Shown here: piece by piece, positions 27,846 through 37,132 of the stretch
Layout of the letters: each line of letters starts with the position of its first letter
Position numbering within the stretch: the stretch's first letter is position 1
Assembly: GCA_002437435.1 (NCBI GenBank)
Contig: DJPV01000070.1
Span: forward strand, 1 to 37,155
From: Lachnospiraceae bacterium UBA6403
GTDB lineage: Bacteria; Bacillota; Clostridia; Lachnospirales; Lachnospiraceae
Reading direction: 5' to 3'
Length of the DNA stretch: 37,155 bases
Position numbers and translations under genes: made by a program
Notes under the pieces: generated by a model
What the model was told of the DNA's origin: nothing
The model's database searches: none
Seen by the model: only the letters and a program-made list of their open reading frames with translations

Positions 27846-28277
27846 TTACATTGCACATCCTGTCCCTATTTTTTTCGTCATCTTCACTACTGTTCCGACT
27901 CCGGGTTCTGATTCCACTGTCAGTTCATCCATAAATGCCTCCATAAATGAAAATCCCATTCCTGATCTTCCATCCGTGCCCGTTGTATACATCGGTTCCA
28001 TCGCCTTATCGACATCTTCGATTCCACATCCATGATCTGTAATTTCTATGTATAAAACTCTATCCTCAATCCGGGCAGTAACTTCGATCACGCCATCCTT
28101 TCCCTTATATCCATGTATAATGGAATTCGTAACAGCCTCCGATACCGCAGTTTTTACATCTGCCACTTCTTCCAGTGTCGGATTTGTTCTTGTCATAAAT
28201 GATGCAACGACAACCCTTGCAAAGCTTTCATTTCTTGGATCACTTCCAAATTCTAATTTCATTTCATTTCTGTTCAT
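27846..28277 (-). CDS. spoIIAB: SpoIIAB, anti-sigma-F factor and serine kinase
   Basis: A 143-residue GHKL-fold kinase that binds sigma-F and phosphorylates SpoIIAA. The N box is SEAVTNSIIHGY, the G1 box DHGCGI and the G2 box RSGMGFSFM, all intact. Length is normal (Bacillus 146). AAAGGAGAAGACAGAA precedes the ATG. It is the middle gene of the spoIIA operon, 20 bases after spoIIAA. Confidence 0.96.
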   Translation of the reverse strand: MNRNEMKLEFGSDPRNESFARVVVASFMTRTNPTLEEVADVKTAVSEAVTNSIIHGYKGKDGVIEVTARIEDRVLYIEITDHGCGIEDVDKAMEPMYTTGTDGRSGMGFSFMEAFMDELTVESEPGVGTVVKMTKKIGTGCAM

Positions 28278-28297
28278 TTCTGTCTTCTCCTTTTCTT

Positions 28298-28639
28298 CTA
28301 TGAGGTATGTACATTCCGGTACGCTTCCTCAAAATCTCCTGCTTTTGTTGCGATCTTAAATATTCCTGACATCGTAAGCAGCCGTTCCATCCTGTCATTA
28401 CTGTTTATGACAAATGCCTGTCCACCTCTGTCATAGACATTTCGAAAACGTCTGGTGATAAAACCGATCCCGGAGCTGTCCATCATATTTGTATTCTTAA
28501 AATCGAAAACAACATAGCGGACTCTGGAGTCCGCAAAAGCATCTTCCGTTTCTTCTATCAGCCCGGATGCCCGATAATCATCTACCTCCTCAGGAAGTTC
28601 GATTAGTATAGTATCCCCAATTTTTTCATAATTATTCAT
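28298..28639 (-). CDS. spoIIAA: SpoIIAA, anti-anti-sigma factor
   Basis: A 113-residue STAS-domain protein. The phosphorylated serine lies in NMMDSSGIGF (Ser55, matching Ser58 of Bacillus). When dephosphorylated by SpoIIE it displaces SpoIIAB from sigma-F in the forespore. AAGGAGGGAAAT before the ATG gives a certain start. First gene of the operon, with a sigma-H type promoter 46 bases upstream. Confidence 0.95.
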   Translation of the reverse strand: MNNYEKIGDTILIELPEEVDDYRASGLIEETEDAFADSRVRYVVFDFKNTNMMDSSGIGFITRRFRNVYDRGGQAFVINSNDRMERLLTMSGIFKIATKAGDFEEAYRNVHTS

Positions 28640-28684
28640 ATTTCCCTCCTTTTTCAGACATATAATTTTTAGCGTAAATACATG

Positions 28685-28713
28685 AATTTCTATATAAAAT
28701 CAAGTAATCCCAT
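28685..28713 (-). promoter_or_regulatory. Sigma-H promoter of the spoIIA operon
   Basis: On the minus strand, ATGGGATTA (28705-28713) and ATAGAAATT (28685-28693) are 11 bases apart. Against the sigma-H pattern RnAGGAwww and RnnGAATww there is one mismatch in each box. The location before spoIIAA agrees with sigma-H control in Bacillus. Confidence 0.6.
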
Positions 28714-28723
28714 TTCACAACAA

Positions 28724-28763
28724 AAAAGACAAATAAGAGTATTAATTCTCCTATTTGTCTTTT
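28724..28763 (-). terminator. Intrinsic terminator of the exporter-to-TPR operon
   Basis: AAAAGACAAATA (28724-28735) pairs exactly with 28752-28763, with a GAG/CTC extension inside and A/T-runs at both ends. It lies 24 bases after the TPR gene stop. The AT-rich stem could work in either direction. Confidence 0.75.
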
Positions 28764-28787
28764 GTATTTTATGATGTTTATTGCAGA

Positions 28788-30185
28788 TCATTCATTCATA
28801 GTATCCCGACCAGACTCTGTTCCTGCCTCCTGAGTAGTTCCTTCTGTTGAAGTTTCCTCTGTTGTAGTTTCTTCTCCATCTGTAATGGTATCTTCACTCG
28901 TCTTGCCTCCGGATAAAGAAACTGCAACCGTATAATAAATAGAATCCGGACATTTATCAATGAAAGTCTCAAATGCTGTTTTCGCTTTGTCTTCGTCTTC
29001 TGTTCCCAGATAACAAAGAGCTTTATAATATAATGCAACATCGTATTCCGGGCTGGTCTCCAGTACCTTATCAAGCTCTGTCACAGCCTTATCATACTGT
29101 GTATCGTTATAATATTTGAGTGCCAGCTGCATGGATACTTTATCTGCATCTGCTAACTCTGCCTTACTTTTCTTCTCATACTCCGACACCTGTTTTGTCA
29201 ATGTATCATTCTTTGTCGTAAGCGTATCAAGCTGATCCTGCAATGATGAGATCTTGGTATTTTTGTCTGCCAGATCTTCACTGTAAGCGATCTTCACATC
29301 CCGGCTCTCATTATCTGCATTCTTATTATGCTGTGGCATTACAAGAAACCACATAACTGCCAGTCCGAGCAGAAGTCCCGCAAATACATATGCCAGTGAA
29401 TATTTGTAGAAATTGATATCCTTATATCTGCCCACCGGAACCGGTTTGCCTTCATAATCAACCGCATCATTATCTACATATGCCCGTGGCTGATCTTCTA
29501 CAAACAGAAGGTCTGCATCATAATCATCATCCGGATAATCACGAAAGCTCATGATCTCCTCATCGGTATGTCCCATCTCATTGAAATAACGGACAGCCAG
29601 AGGATTCGTCCTGTCGATCTTAATAACCCGCTTTAATGCTTTTCTTGCTTTATCGTATTTATTGTCATCAATCAGCAGAAGTGCCATCAGCAGATATCCA
29701 TTTATAAATTTTGGATTGTCTGATAAGACCTTTCTAAGCTGTATAAATGCGAGATCTTTGCTTCCCTGTCTGGCGTAATTTAATGCCTGATTATATTTTC
29801 TTGCCGCATTATTCGTGGTTTCAAGCTTGTGAGGATTTCCCTTCACTTCTTTGATATAACGTTTTGCAACATTTCGTCCACTGAAATAATTCACACTGAT
29901 GACCCAATGGCTTAATGCAAGGACAACTTCTCCTGTCTCATAATATACAAGCCCCAGAAGATTTCTGGCATCAATATTCATCTTGTCATATTTAAGGGAT
30001 GTCTTTAATGCTTCCTCTGCACCGCTCATATCACGGACTCTGGCTTTATCCAGACCAATGTTATAATAATATTTTGATGTGTTCAGTGCCTTATTTACAA
30101 ATTCACTCTTTAATCCACATTGACTGCAATATCCGGTAACAAGGATCTTACCGCCACAATGCTTACAATTCAGTACATCTGCCAT
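28788..30185 (-). CDS. Zinc-ribbon, TPR and membrane-anchor protein of unknown function
   Basis: A 465-residue protein with an uncommon order of parts. An N-terminal zinc ribbon (Cys7, Cys10, Cys20, Cys23) is followed by cytoplasmic TPR-like helices (about 35-205), a single membrane segment (about 258-280), a coiled coil (about 295-345), a second short TPR region outside the membrane (about 350-425), and a Thr/Glu-rich tail. Tetratricopeptide repeats bind partner proteins; none is identifiable here. It follows the 48-residue gene by 3 bases and has ACGGAG upstream of the start. Its stop is followed by a terminator, so it ends the operon. Confidence 0.8.
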   Translation of the reverse strand: MADVLNCKHCGGKILVTGYCSQCGLKSEFVNKALNTSKYYYNIGLDKARVRDMSGAEEALKTSLKYDKMNIDARNLLGLVYYETGEVVLALSHWVISVNYFSGRNVAKRYIKEVKGNPHKLETTNNAARKYNQALNYARQGSKDLAFIQLRKVLSDNPKFINGYLLMALLLIDDNKYDKARKALKRVIKIDRTNPLAVRYFNEMGHTDEEIMSFRDYPDDDYDADLLFVEDQPRAYVDNDAVDYEGKPVPVGRYKDINFYKYSLAYVFAGLLLGLAVMWFLVMPQHNKNADNESRDVKIAYSEDLADKNTKISSLQDQLDTLTTKNDTLTKQVSEYEKKSKAELADADKVSMQLALKYYNDTQYDKAVTELDKVLETSPEYDVALYYKALCYLGTEDEDKAKTAFETFIDKCPDSIYYTVAVSLSGGKTSEDTITDGEETTTEETSTEGTTQEAGTESGRDTMNE

Positions 30186-30188
30186 ATT

Positions 30189-30335
30189 TTATTTCTCCGT
30201 TTCCTTTGCTACACGAAGCATTTCCTGCATAATATCTGAAATATCCTTCAGATCATTATGATAAATGGCATCTTCTGCCTGGTCTACTTCCAGAGTTGGT
30301 CTGAATTTTTTTACTTCTTCATCAAAGTTTATCAT
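30189..30335 (-). CDS. Small 48-residue protein, coupled to folC
   Basis: A short gene of unknown function. The product is acidic and helical, starting MINFDEEVKKFRPTLEVDQA and ending MLRVAKETEK, with no membrane segment. The support is positional: the last codons and stop of folC (ATG GAG GAA TAG) themselves form the GGAGG ribosome site, 6 bases before this ATG, and the stop is 3 bases from the TPR gene start. The frame fills the gap exactly, so it is very likely translated. Confidence 0.75.
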   Translation of the reverse strand: MINFDEEVKKFRPTLEVDQAEDAIYHNDLKDISDIMQEMLRVAKETEK

Positions 30336-30336
30336 G

Positions 30337-31665
30337 CTATTCCTCCATATTTGCAGACCTCTCTTTTCTCTTCTGAAGCCAGCATTTTACCTCGCCTACC
30401 AGATAAAGAGAGCCTACACAATAGACTGCTGAATCTGTAATCTGTTCTTTATAACGGATGGCCGCATCCATTGCTTCTGCAATATCTTCATATGCCTCCA
30501 CCACATGTCCTGTGTATTTTTGGAACCTGTCAGCGATCAGTGAGACCGGTGCTTTCCGTTTATTATCCACACTGGTAACTATGATCTTCTCAAAAGAAAG
30601 TTCTTCTGTCAGATCCCGTATCATCGTATCATAATCCTTGTCCTTGACTGCTGCAAAGACCAGGATTTTCTTTTTCTCCGTATAAAGCGTCCGAAGTGTT
30701 CTGCAATAACATTCGATTGCTTCCGGGTTATGTGCACCATCTACATATAGATCCGGTGCGATCTCCTCCATCCTGCCTTCCCATGAAAAATCAAGCAGCC
30801 CGCTTCTGACTGCCTGTTCTATACGGGCATCATCCTTTTCCTTATATCGCATCACTTTGTTCCGCATCAGAATATCAAAGGAAGTAACCGCAAGACAAGT
30901 ATTTTCGACCTGATAAAGAGACGTTTTCGGTATCCTTAAATGGTCATAATTATAATACCGATTATGAAATGAAAAATCAATGGTTTTATCATCTATTTCA
31001 TTTATTATATAGTTTGATTTTTCGACCGCTGTTACAGCGGAATCCAATTCTTTTGCACGAGTCTCTATGATTCCAGACGAAACCGCATCCCGTTTAAAAT
31101 ATACGACGGGAACTGACGGTTTGATGATCCCCGCTTTCTCTCCTGCGATCTGCTCAATGGTATCTCCAAGGTATTCCATATGATCCAGTCCCACCGATGT
31201 GATGATACAAAGCTCAGATTTTACGACATTGGTCGCATCCAGTCTGCCTCCCATCCCAGTCTCATAGATCACATAATCCGGCTGTTTCTTCTCATAGTAG
31301 ACAGCCGCCATTGCAAATATTACTTCAAAGAAAGACGGATGAACTGTAAACTTCTTCTGTACCTGTTCAAATGCCCATGCAAAATCTTCGTCTGAGATCA
31401 TTTCATCATCATACCGGATCCGCTCATTGATTGAAACCAGATGTGGAGACGTAAATAAACCCACATGAAAACCTGCATGCATCAGTATCGTTGCAAGTGC
31501 CTTTGCCGTCGAGCCCTTGCCATTTGTCCCTGCTATATGGATCACTCTGCTCTTATCCTGCGGATTCCCTAAATGTTCAAGAAGACTGGCAAGATTTTCT
31601 GTGCCAATCTTCTGTGCGAACAGTGGAATGTTTAAGATATAATCAACTGTTTCCCTGTAATTCAT
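30337..31665 (-). CDS. folC: FolC, folylpolyglutamate synthase / dihydrofolate synthase
   Basis: A 442-residue Mur-ligase-type enzyme that adds glutamate to dihydropteroate and to reduced folates, trapping folate in the cell. GTNGKGSTAKALATIL is the ATP-binding P-loop, FTSPHLVSINERI the family signature, and DGAHNPEAI lies in the C-terminal ligase domain. Length is typical. AGGCGGAATGTCAG precedes the ATG, and queF ends 12 bases upstream. No other folate gene is in the window. Confidence 0.95.
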   Translation of the reverse strand: MNYRETVDYILNIPLFAQKIGTENLASLLEHLGNPQDKSRVIHIAGTNGKGSTAKALATILMHAGFHVGLFTSPHLVSINERIRYDDEMISDEDFAWAFEQVQKKFTVHPSFFEVIFAMAAVYYEKKQPDYVIYETGMGGRLDATNVVKSELCIITSVGLDHMEYLGDTIEQIAGEKAGIIKPSVPVVYFKRDAVSSGIIETRAKELDSAVTAVEKSNYIINEIDDKTIDFSFHNRYYNYDHLRIPKTSLYQVENTCLAVTSFDILMRNKVMRYKEKDDARIEQAVRSGLLDFSWEGRMEEIAPDLYVDGAHNPEAIECYCRTLRTLYTEKKKILVFAAVKDKDYDTMIRDLTEELSFEKIIVTSVDNKRKAPVSLIADRFQKYTGHVVEAYEDIAEAMDAAIRYKEQITDSAVYCVGSLYLVGEVKCWLQKRKERSANMEE

Positions 31666-31677
31666 CTGACATTCCGC

Positions 31678-32172
31678 CTATCTGTTATCTATCTTTTCCG
31701 GATACAGGTCATGATTTGACAATCTGTTCCATGCAACTTCTTCCCATTTGGTTCCCGGTCTTCCGTAATTGCAATATGGATCGATCGAGATACCGCCTCT
31801 CGGAGTAAATTTGCCCCAGACCTCTATATATTTTGGATCCATCAATCTAATCAGATCTTTCATAATAATGTTCATACAGTCCTCATGGAAATCACCATGA
31901 TTCCGGAAACTGAACAGATAAAGCTTCAGAGATTTACTCTCTACCATCTTCACATCCGGTACATAAGATATATATACCGTTGCAAAATCCGGCTGCCCCG
32001 TGATCGGACATAAGCTGGTAAATTCCGGACAGTTGAACTTGACAAAATAGTCATTGTCCTGATGTTTATTGATAAAGGTCTGTAACATCTCCGGTGCATA
32101 GTCCATGCTGTATTTTACATTCTTATTGCCGAGAAGTGTTACATCTTCCATTTCTTCTGCAGTCCTTCCCAT
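31678..32172 (-). CDS. queF: QueF, NADPH-dependent preQ0 reductase
   Basis: About 164 residues, the size of type I (Bacillus-like) QueF, which reduces 7-cyano-7-deazaguanine to preQ1 for queuosine in t[17 protein letters not shown] contains the cysteine that forms the thioimide with the nitrile. The [20 protein letters not shown] segment is the NADPH-binding QueF motif. A longer reading from 32223 exists, but AAGGAGGCAACAGAAG before the ATG at 32172, formed at the stop of the upstream aminotransferase, fixes this start. The other queuosine genes are not in the window. Confidence 0.94.
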   Translation of the reverse strand: MGRTAEEMEDVTLLGNKNVKYSMDYAPEMLQTFINKHQDNDYFVKFNCPEFTSLCPITGQPDFATVYISYVPDVKMVESKSLKLYLFSFRNHGDFHEDCMNIIMKDLIRLMDPKYIEVWGKFTPRGGISIDPYCNYGRPGTKWEEVAWNRLSNHDLYPEKIDNR

Positions 32173-32186
32173 CTTCTGTTGCCTCC

Positions 32187-33413
32187 TTATGCATCTACTT
32201 CTTCTGCTGCCTTTGATACACATTTGATCAAAATCTGAACAGCCTTATCGCACTGTTCCTTTGTTACGATAAGCGGTGGTGCCATACGAATCACATTTGG
32301 TCTTACTGCCGTGATCAACAATCTATTCTCAACAGCCAGATGCTTTACTTCATTTGCGATCGGTTTGGTAAATTCAACACCAACCAAGAGTCCGCGTCCA
32401 CGTACTTCCTTCACATATGGAAGAGAATAAAGCTGTTCTACAAAATAAGCGCCTGTCTCTTTTGCATTCTCTGCAAGATGGTTGTCTAAGATCTCATCGA
32501 TCTCTGCAAGGGCGGCTGCACAGCATACCGGATTGGCTGCATAAGTAGAACCATGCGCCCCCGGTGTAAATGCACTTGCCAGTTCTGCTGATGTACAAAG
32601 TGCCCCGATCGGCATACCGCCACCGATCGCCTTTGCCATAGACACCATGTCAGGCTTTACTCCATAGGTCATAAATGCCATTGTATCACCGCATCTGCCC
32701 CATCCGGTCTGAACCTCATCGAATAATAACAGGATACCGGTCTCATCACAGTAAGCACGAAGTCCCTTTAAAAATTCCTCCGTTGCCGGATATACTCCAC
32801 CTTCACCCTGAACAGGCTCTACCATGATAGCAACTGTATCTTTTGTACATTTGCTCTTAAAATCCTCAAGGTTATTAAACTCTGCATATGTGAAGCCCGG
32901 AAGCATCGGCTTGAAACCGATCTGGCATGCATTGTCCGGCTGTCCGGTTGCTGATAAGGCTCCGTAGGTTCTGCCATGAAAGCTGTTAATGGCTGTAACG
33001 ATATGATAATGTTCCGGTCCGTAATGATCGGTTCCGTATTTTCTTGCCATCTTGATCATCGCTTCATTTGTCTCTGTTCCTGAATTCTGGAACAGCACCT
33101 TCTCCATACCGATCGTCTCACAGATCTTCTTTGCAAGCAGGATCATAGGAAGTGTATATGCATAGTTGGATGCATGGATCACATTCTGACACTGGTCTGC
33201 GATCGCTGCCGCAACCTTCTTATTACAGTTACCGGTGCTGTTTACTGCGATGCCGCCGAAGAAGTCAAGATATTCATTTCCTTCCTCATCGTACACATAC
33301 ATGCCGTCTCCCTTTTCCTCGATAAAATTCCATCTTCTGGACTGCTCGGCAAGGTATTTATCTACTATGTCAAGTAATTCGTCTTTTGTATATCCGCTTT
33401 CACTAACTTTCAT
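32187..33413 (-). CDS. argD: Acetylornithine-type class III aminotransferase
   Basis: About 408 residues, a fold-type I PLP enzyme. [35 protein letters not shown], the [12 protein letters not shown] aspartate motif and the PLP lysine in [14 protein letters not shown] all fit ArgD, which makes acetylornithine in arginine synthesis. The related ornithine or succinylornithine aminotransferases cannot be excluded, since the gene is not with arginine genes here. A TTG at 33440 opens a longer frame, but AAAGGAGACAGGAAG before the ATG at 33413 is convincing. It lies 41 bases after the exporter gene and probably shares its transcript. Confidence 0.83.
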   Translation of the reverse strand: MKVSESGYTKDELLDIVDKYLAEQSRRWNFIEEKGDGMYVYDEEGNEYLDFFGGIAVNSTGNCNKKVAAAIADQCQNVIHASNYAYTLPMILLAKKICETIGMEKVLFQNSGTETNEAMIKMARKYGTDHYGPEHYHIVTAINSFHGRTYGALSATGQPDNACQIGFKPMLPGFTYAEFNNLEDFKSKCTKDTVAIMVEPVQGEGGVYPATEEFLKGLRAYCDETGILLLFDEVQTGWGRCGDTMAFMTYGVKPDMVSMAKAIGGGMPIGALCTSAELASAFTPGAHGSTYAANPVCCAAALAEIDEILDNHLAENAKETGAYFVEQLYSLPYVKEVRGRGLLVGVEFTKPIANEVKHLAVENRLLITAVRPNVIRMAPPLIVTKEQCDKAVQILIKCVSKAAEEVDA

Positions 33414-33454
33414 CTTCCTGTCTCCTTTATATAAATACAAATTATAAGTTCTTA

Positions 33455-35215
33455 CTAATGTGCAAACTGTGAATTATAAAGGGTGTAATAGAATCCCTTC
33501 TGTGCTAAAAGTGATTCATGATTGCCCTGTTCAATGATGTGACCATCCTTCATAACCAGTATAATATCAGATTCTTTGATCGTTGACAAACGGTGCGCAA
33601 CAACAAAGCTCGTTCTGCCCTTCATCATCTTCGCAAATGCACGCTGGATCCGGATCTCGGTTCTGGTATCGATCGATGATGTTGCTTCATCAAGGATCAG
33701 CATAGGTGGCAGATCGAGCATAACTCTGGTAATACATAAAAGCTGCTTCTGTCCCTGTGACAGTCCGCCGCCATCCTCTGATATTATGGTATCATAGCCC
33801 TCAGGCAGACGCTTGATAAAGCTGTGTGCATGAGACTGTTTTGCTGCTTCTATGATCTCCTCGTCCGTTGCATCCGGTCTTCCATATGCGATATTCTCCT
33901 TGATGGTTCCGGTCTTTAACCAGGTCTCCTGAAGAACCATACCATAATTATCACGCAGGCTCTCTCTCGTTACCTGTCGGATATCATGACCATCTACAGA
34001 GATAGCTCCGGCATCTACATCATAGAATCGCATTAAAAGATTGATAACAGTACTCTTACCACATCCGGTCGGTCCGACGATCGCTACACGCTTGCCAGGT
34101 TCTACCTTCAGATTCAGATCCCTGATCAGTTCTACATCTTTATTATATGAGAAATCCACATGAGACAGATCCACCTGTCCATCTGCTTTCTCGATCACAT
34201 ATGCATCTGCCGGCTCTGCGATCTCCGGCTCTTCATCGATCAGTTCAAATACTCTGGCTGCGGATGCAAGTGCATTCTGAAGCTCCGTTACGACACCTGA
34301 TATCTCATTAAATGGCTTTGTGTACTGGTTTGCATAGCTTAAGAAACTGGTAAGCTGACCAACCGATATTCTTCCCTTGATCGCCATTATCGCACCGATG
34401 ATACCAACACCGGTATATACTAAGCTGTTTACAAAACGGGTGCATGGATTGGTGATAGATGAGAAGAAGGTCGCATCCAGTCCTGCCTTATTCAATCTCT
34501 TATTTACTTCGTTAAAGGTGGCATTTACATTTTCTTCCATGGAGAAGGCTGTTACAACCTTCTGATTTTCGACCATCTCATTTACAAGTGAGGTCATTTC
34601 ACCTTTGATCTCTGCCTGTTTTCTGAACATATGATAAGTCTTCTTTGCGATAAATGCTGCAACAAACAGGGATACCGGAGTGATCACAACAACTGCAACC
34701 GTGATCACTGCATTAATAGATAACATAAAACAAAGCGTTCCAACAATAGTCATAACACCGGTAAATAACTGTGTAACGCCCATCAGCAGACCATCTGAAA
34801 ACTGGTCTACATCTGCGATCACACGGCTTACGATATCACCATGTGTATGAGAATCCACATAGGATAACGGAAGCTGCTCTAACTTCTTATAAGCAGATGT
34901 ACGGACATCATTTACAACATGATAGGTAACTTTATTATTCAATATATTCATGATCCACTGACAGACTGCCGTAACCGCAACTACGATCACAAAACGGAGC
35001 GCCAGTGTCTTTAATGCTCCAAAATCAACGACTCCTTTTCCAACGATCTTATCTACCATATGTCCGGTAATGATCGGCGCATATAAGGTCAGAATAACGG
35101 ATATCGCTGCACAGATCAGAGAAAGGACAACTAAGAAACTGTATCGTTTGATATACTTTAATATTCTGCCAAGTGTTTTCTTATTGGCAGTCGTATTTTT
35201 TTCTTTTTTACTCAT
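33455..35215 (-). CDS. ABC exporter half-transporter, consensus-site subunit
   Basis: About 586 residues: six membrane segments (about 1-310) and a nucleotide-binding domain. Walker A is GPTGCGKST, the signature is LSQGQKQ and Walker B is MLILDEATSSID, with an intact catalytic Glu. It forms a pair with the gene upstream. A longer frame from 35371 exists but would overlap that gene; AAGGAGGAAACGACG before the ATG at 35215 gives the real start. By analogy with BmrCD, LmrCD and TM287/288, this subunit supplies the competent glutamate; the substrate (drug, lipid or peptide) is not evident. Confidence 0.92.
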   Translation of the reverse strand: MSKKEKNTTANKKTLGRILKYIKRYSFLVVLSLICAAISVILTLYAPIITGHMVDKIVGKGVVDFGALKTLALRFVIVVAVTAVCQWIMNILNNKVTYHVVNDVRTSAYKKLEQLPLSYVDSHTHGDIVSRVIADVDQFSDGLLMGVTQLFTGVMTIVGTLCFMLSINAVITVAVVVITPVSLFVAAFIAKKTYHMFRKQAEIKGEMTSLVNEMVENQKVVTAFSMEENVNATFNEVNKRLNKAGLDATFFSSITNPCTRFVNSLVYTGVGIIGAIMAIKGRISVGQLTSFLSYANQYTKPFNEISGVVTELQNALASAARVFELIDEEPEIAEPADAYVIEKADGQVDLSHVDFSYNKDVELIRDLNLKVEPGKRVAIVGPTGCGKSTVINLLMRFYDVDAGAISVDGHDIRQVTRESLRDNYGMVLQETWLKTGTIKENIAYGRPDATDEEIIEAAKQSHAHSFIKRLPEGYDTIISEDGGGLSQGQKQLLCITRVMLDLPPMLILDEATSSIDTRTEIRIQRAFAKMMKGRTSFVVAHRLSTIKESDIILVMKDGHIIEQGNHESLLAQKGFYYTLYNSQFAH

Positions 35216-35231
35216 CGTCGTTTCCTCCTTC

Positions 35232-37001
35232 CTATGCCATTGCGTTTCCGGCAGAAGTCTTTTTACCGGATACTTCATCTGCCGATAACTGTGACTGACA
35301 GATCTCCTGATATACCTCACAGGACTGTAACAGTTCTTCATGAGTGCCAATACCTGCAACCTGTCCATCATCTAATACGATGATCTGATCAGCCCCCATG
35401 ATCGTCGATGCACGCTGGGAAACGATAAATACGGTCATACCCTTTGTCTGTTCTTTGATCGCACGACGAAGGGCTGCATCTGTTGCAAAGTCAAGTGCTG
35501 ATGCACTGTCATCCATGATCAGGATCTCAGGCTTTCTTACAACCGCTCTTGCGATCGTAAGACGCTGTTTCTGGCCTCCGGATAAGTTCTTACCGCCCTG
35601 TGTGATCTTAAAATTCATACCATCTGTTTTCTGATCGACAAATTCTTTTGCCTGTGCGATCGTAAGTGCCTCATTGATTTCTTCCTCCGTTGCGTCATTT
35701 TTACCCCAGCGGATATTCTCGGCAATCGTTCCCTGGAACAGCACTGCCTTCTGCGGAACTACACCTACCTTCATGCGAAGAGAACGGAGATCATAGTCCC
35801 TTACATCCACATCATCGATCTTAACTGTCCCACAGGTTGCATCATAGAATCTTGGGATCAGGTTGACCAGAGAACTCTTACCGGAACCCGTACCACCGAT
35901 AATACCGATCGTTTCTCCTTCCTTTGCCGTAAAGGATATACCGGTCAGTGAATCTTCCGATGCTTTACCATACCGTAAGGCTACATTTTCAAATGCTACC
36001 TTAGGAACACCCTGTCCGGCTGCCTTCTGTGCTTCTGGTGAAGCAGAATCCGTGATTGAAGGCTTTGTATCAAATACAACATTGATTCGCTTTGCACATG
36101 CGATTGACTTTGTGATATTGATAATAAGATTTGCAAGCTTAACAAGCTCAACTAAGATCTGTGACATATAGTTGATCAGTGCAACAACTTTACCCTGTGA
36201 CAGGATACCGATATCGGTCTGTCCGGCTGCGATCCAGATGATCGCAACAGTTGCAAGATTGATGATCACATATGTGACAGGATTTAAGAATGCAGAGATT
36301 CTTCCGACATATAACTGAATATCCATCAGATCATCGGTTGACTTATCGAATTCATCAACCTCTTTCTGCTGTCTGTTAAATGCACGGATCACGCGGGCGC
36401 CTTCCAGATTCTCACGGGTCAGCAGCATGACCTTATCGAGTCTTGCCTGCACCTTCTTAAACAATGGAATACTGACAAGCATGATTCCAAAGACTACGAT
36501 CGATAATGCCGGTATCGTAACCACAAAGGTCATGGCTGATTTGACATCGATCGTAAATGACATGATCATCGCACCAAACACGATAAACGGAGATCGTAAG
36601 AACAAACGGAGTACCAGATTGACACCTGTCTGGATCTGATTGATATCACTGGTCATACGAGTAAGCAGTGTCGATGTGCCGATCGTATCGATCTCGTTGT
36701 AAGAAAGACTGGTGATATGGCGGAACAGATCACTTCGAAGTGCCGTTCCAAATCCGGTTGCTGCTTTCGCTGAAAAATACTGCGCTGTCAGTGAACAGCT
36801 CAGTCCGATAATACCAAGTGCGATCATAACGAGACACATCCGAAGAACATACCCCATGTCCTGATTCTTAATACCGGTATCAATAATATGTGCCATTACG
36901 ATCGGGATCAGCAGTTCGAAACAGGCTTCCAGCATTTTAAATAACGGTGCTAGAACCGATTCTTTTTTATAGTCCCGTAAATATCTTAATATTCCCTTCA
37001 T
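35232..37001 (-). CDS. ABC exporter half-transporter, degenerate-site subunit
   Basis: A 589-residue type I half-transporter with six membrane segments (about 15-300) and an ATPase domain. Walker A is GGTGSGKSS, the signature LSGGQKQ is normal, and Walker B is ILIMDDSASALD, where Asp replaces the catalytic Glu. That replacement marks the weak site of heterodimeric exporters. It is the first gene of the unit, 16 bases before its partner. A structured leader with two hairpins (37024-37132) lies upstream. The substrate cannot be read from sequence. Confidence 0.92.
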   Translation of the reverse strand: MKGILRYLRDYKKESVLAPLFKMLEACFELLIPIVMAHIIDTGIKNQDMGYVLRMCLVMIALGIIGLSCSLTAQYFSAKAATGFGTALRSDLFRHITSLSYNEIDTIGTSTLLTRMTSDINQIQTGVNLVLRLFLRSPFIVFGAMIMSFTIDVKSAMTFVVTIPALSIVVFGIMLVSIPLFKKVQARLDKVMLLTRENLEGARVIRAFNRQQKEVDEFDKSTDDLMDIQLYVGRISAFLNPVTYVIINLATVAIIWIAAGQTDIGILSQGKVVALINYMSQILVELVKLANLIINITKSIACAKRINVVFDTKPSITDSASPEAQKAAGQGVPKVAFENVALRYGKASEDSLTGISFTAKEGETIGIIGGTGSGKSSLVNLIPRFYDATCGTVKIDDVDVRDYDLRSLRMKVGVVPQKAVLFQGTIAENIRWGKNDATEEEINEALTIAQAKEFVDQKTDGMNFKITQGGKNLSGGQKQRLTIARAVVRKPEILIMDDSASALDFATDAALRRAIKEQTKGMTVFIVSQRASTIMGADQIIVLDDGQVAGIGTHEELLQSCEVYQEICQSQLSADEVSGKKTSAGNAMA

Positions 37002-37023
37002 TCTACTCTCCTACTCTTGTTGT

Positions 37024-37132
37024 GTTAAAAAATATATACGCTATCTGCAATTGTTTTTAACATACCATATGCCAGGCCTGCTGCCAAACGGCTTTTTGCC
37101 GTCCTGCTGCCTGCCTGGCATACATATATGGT
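37024..37132 (-). promoter_or_regulatory. Structured leader of the exporter operon (two hairpins)
   Basis: Two inverted repeats lie upstream of the exporter start. One joins GTTAAAAA (37024-37031) with TTTTTAAC (37053-37060). The other joins ATGCCAGGC with GCCTGGCAT and ACCATAT with ATATGGT (37064-37132), capped by ACGGC-TTTTT-GCCGT and flanked by CTGCTGCC direct repeats. The larger one has no T-run on the minus strand. It may be an operator, a leader regulator, or the end of a gene beyond the edge. Confidence 0.45.

Noticed and set aside
33414..33440. TTG-led extension of the aminotransferase
   Set aside because: The ATG at 33413 has AAAGGAGACAGGAAG upstream, while the TTG has none.
35216..35371. 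52-codon extension of the second exporter subunit
   Set aside because: It would overlap the upstream gene by 140 bases and has no good ribosome site, whereas the ATG at 35215 follows AAGGAGGAAACGACG.
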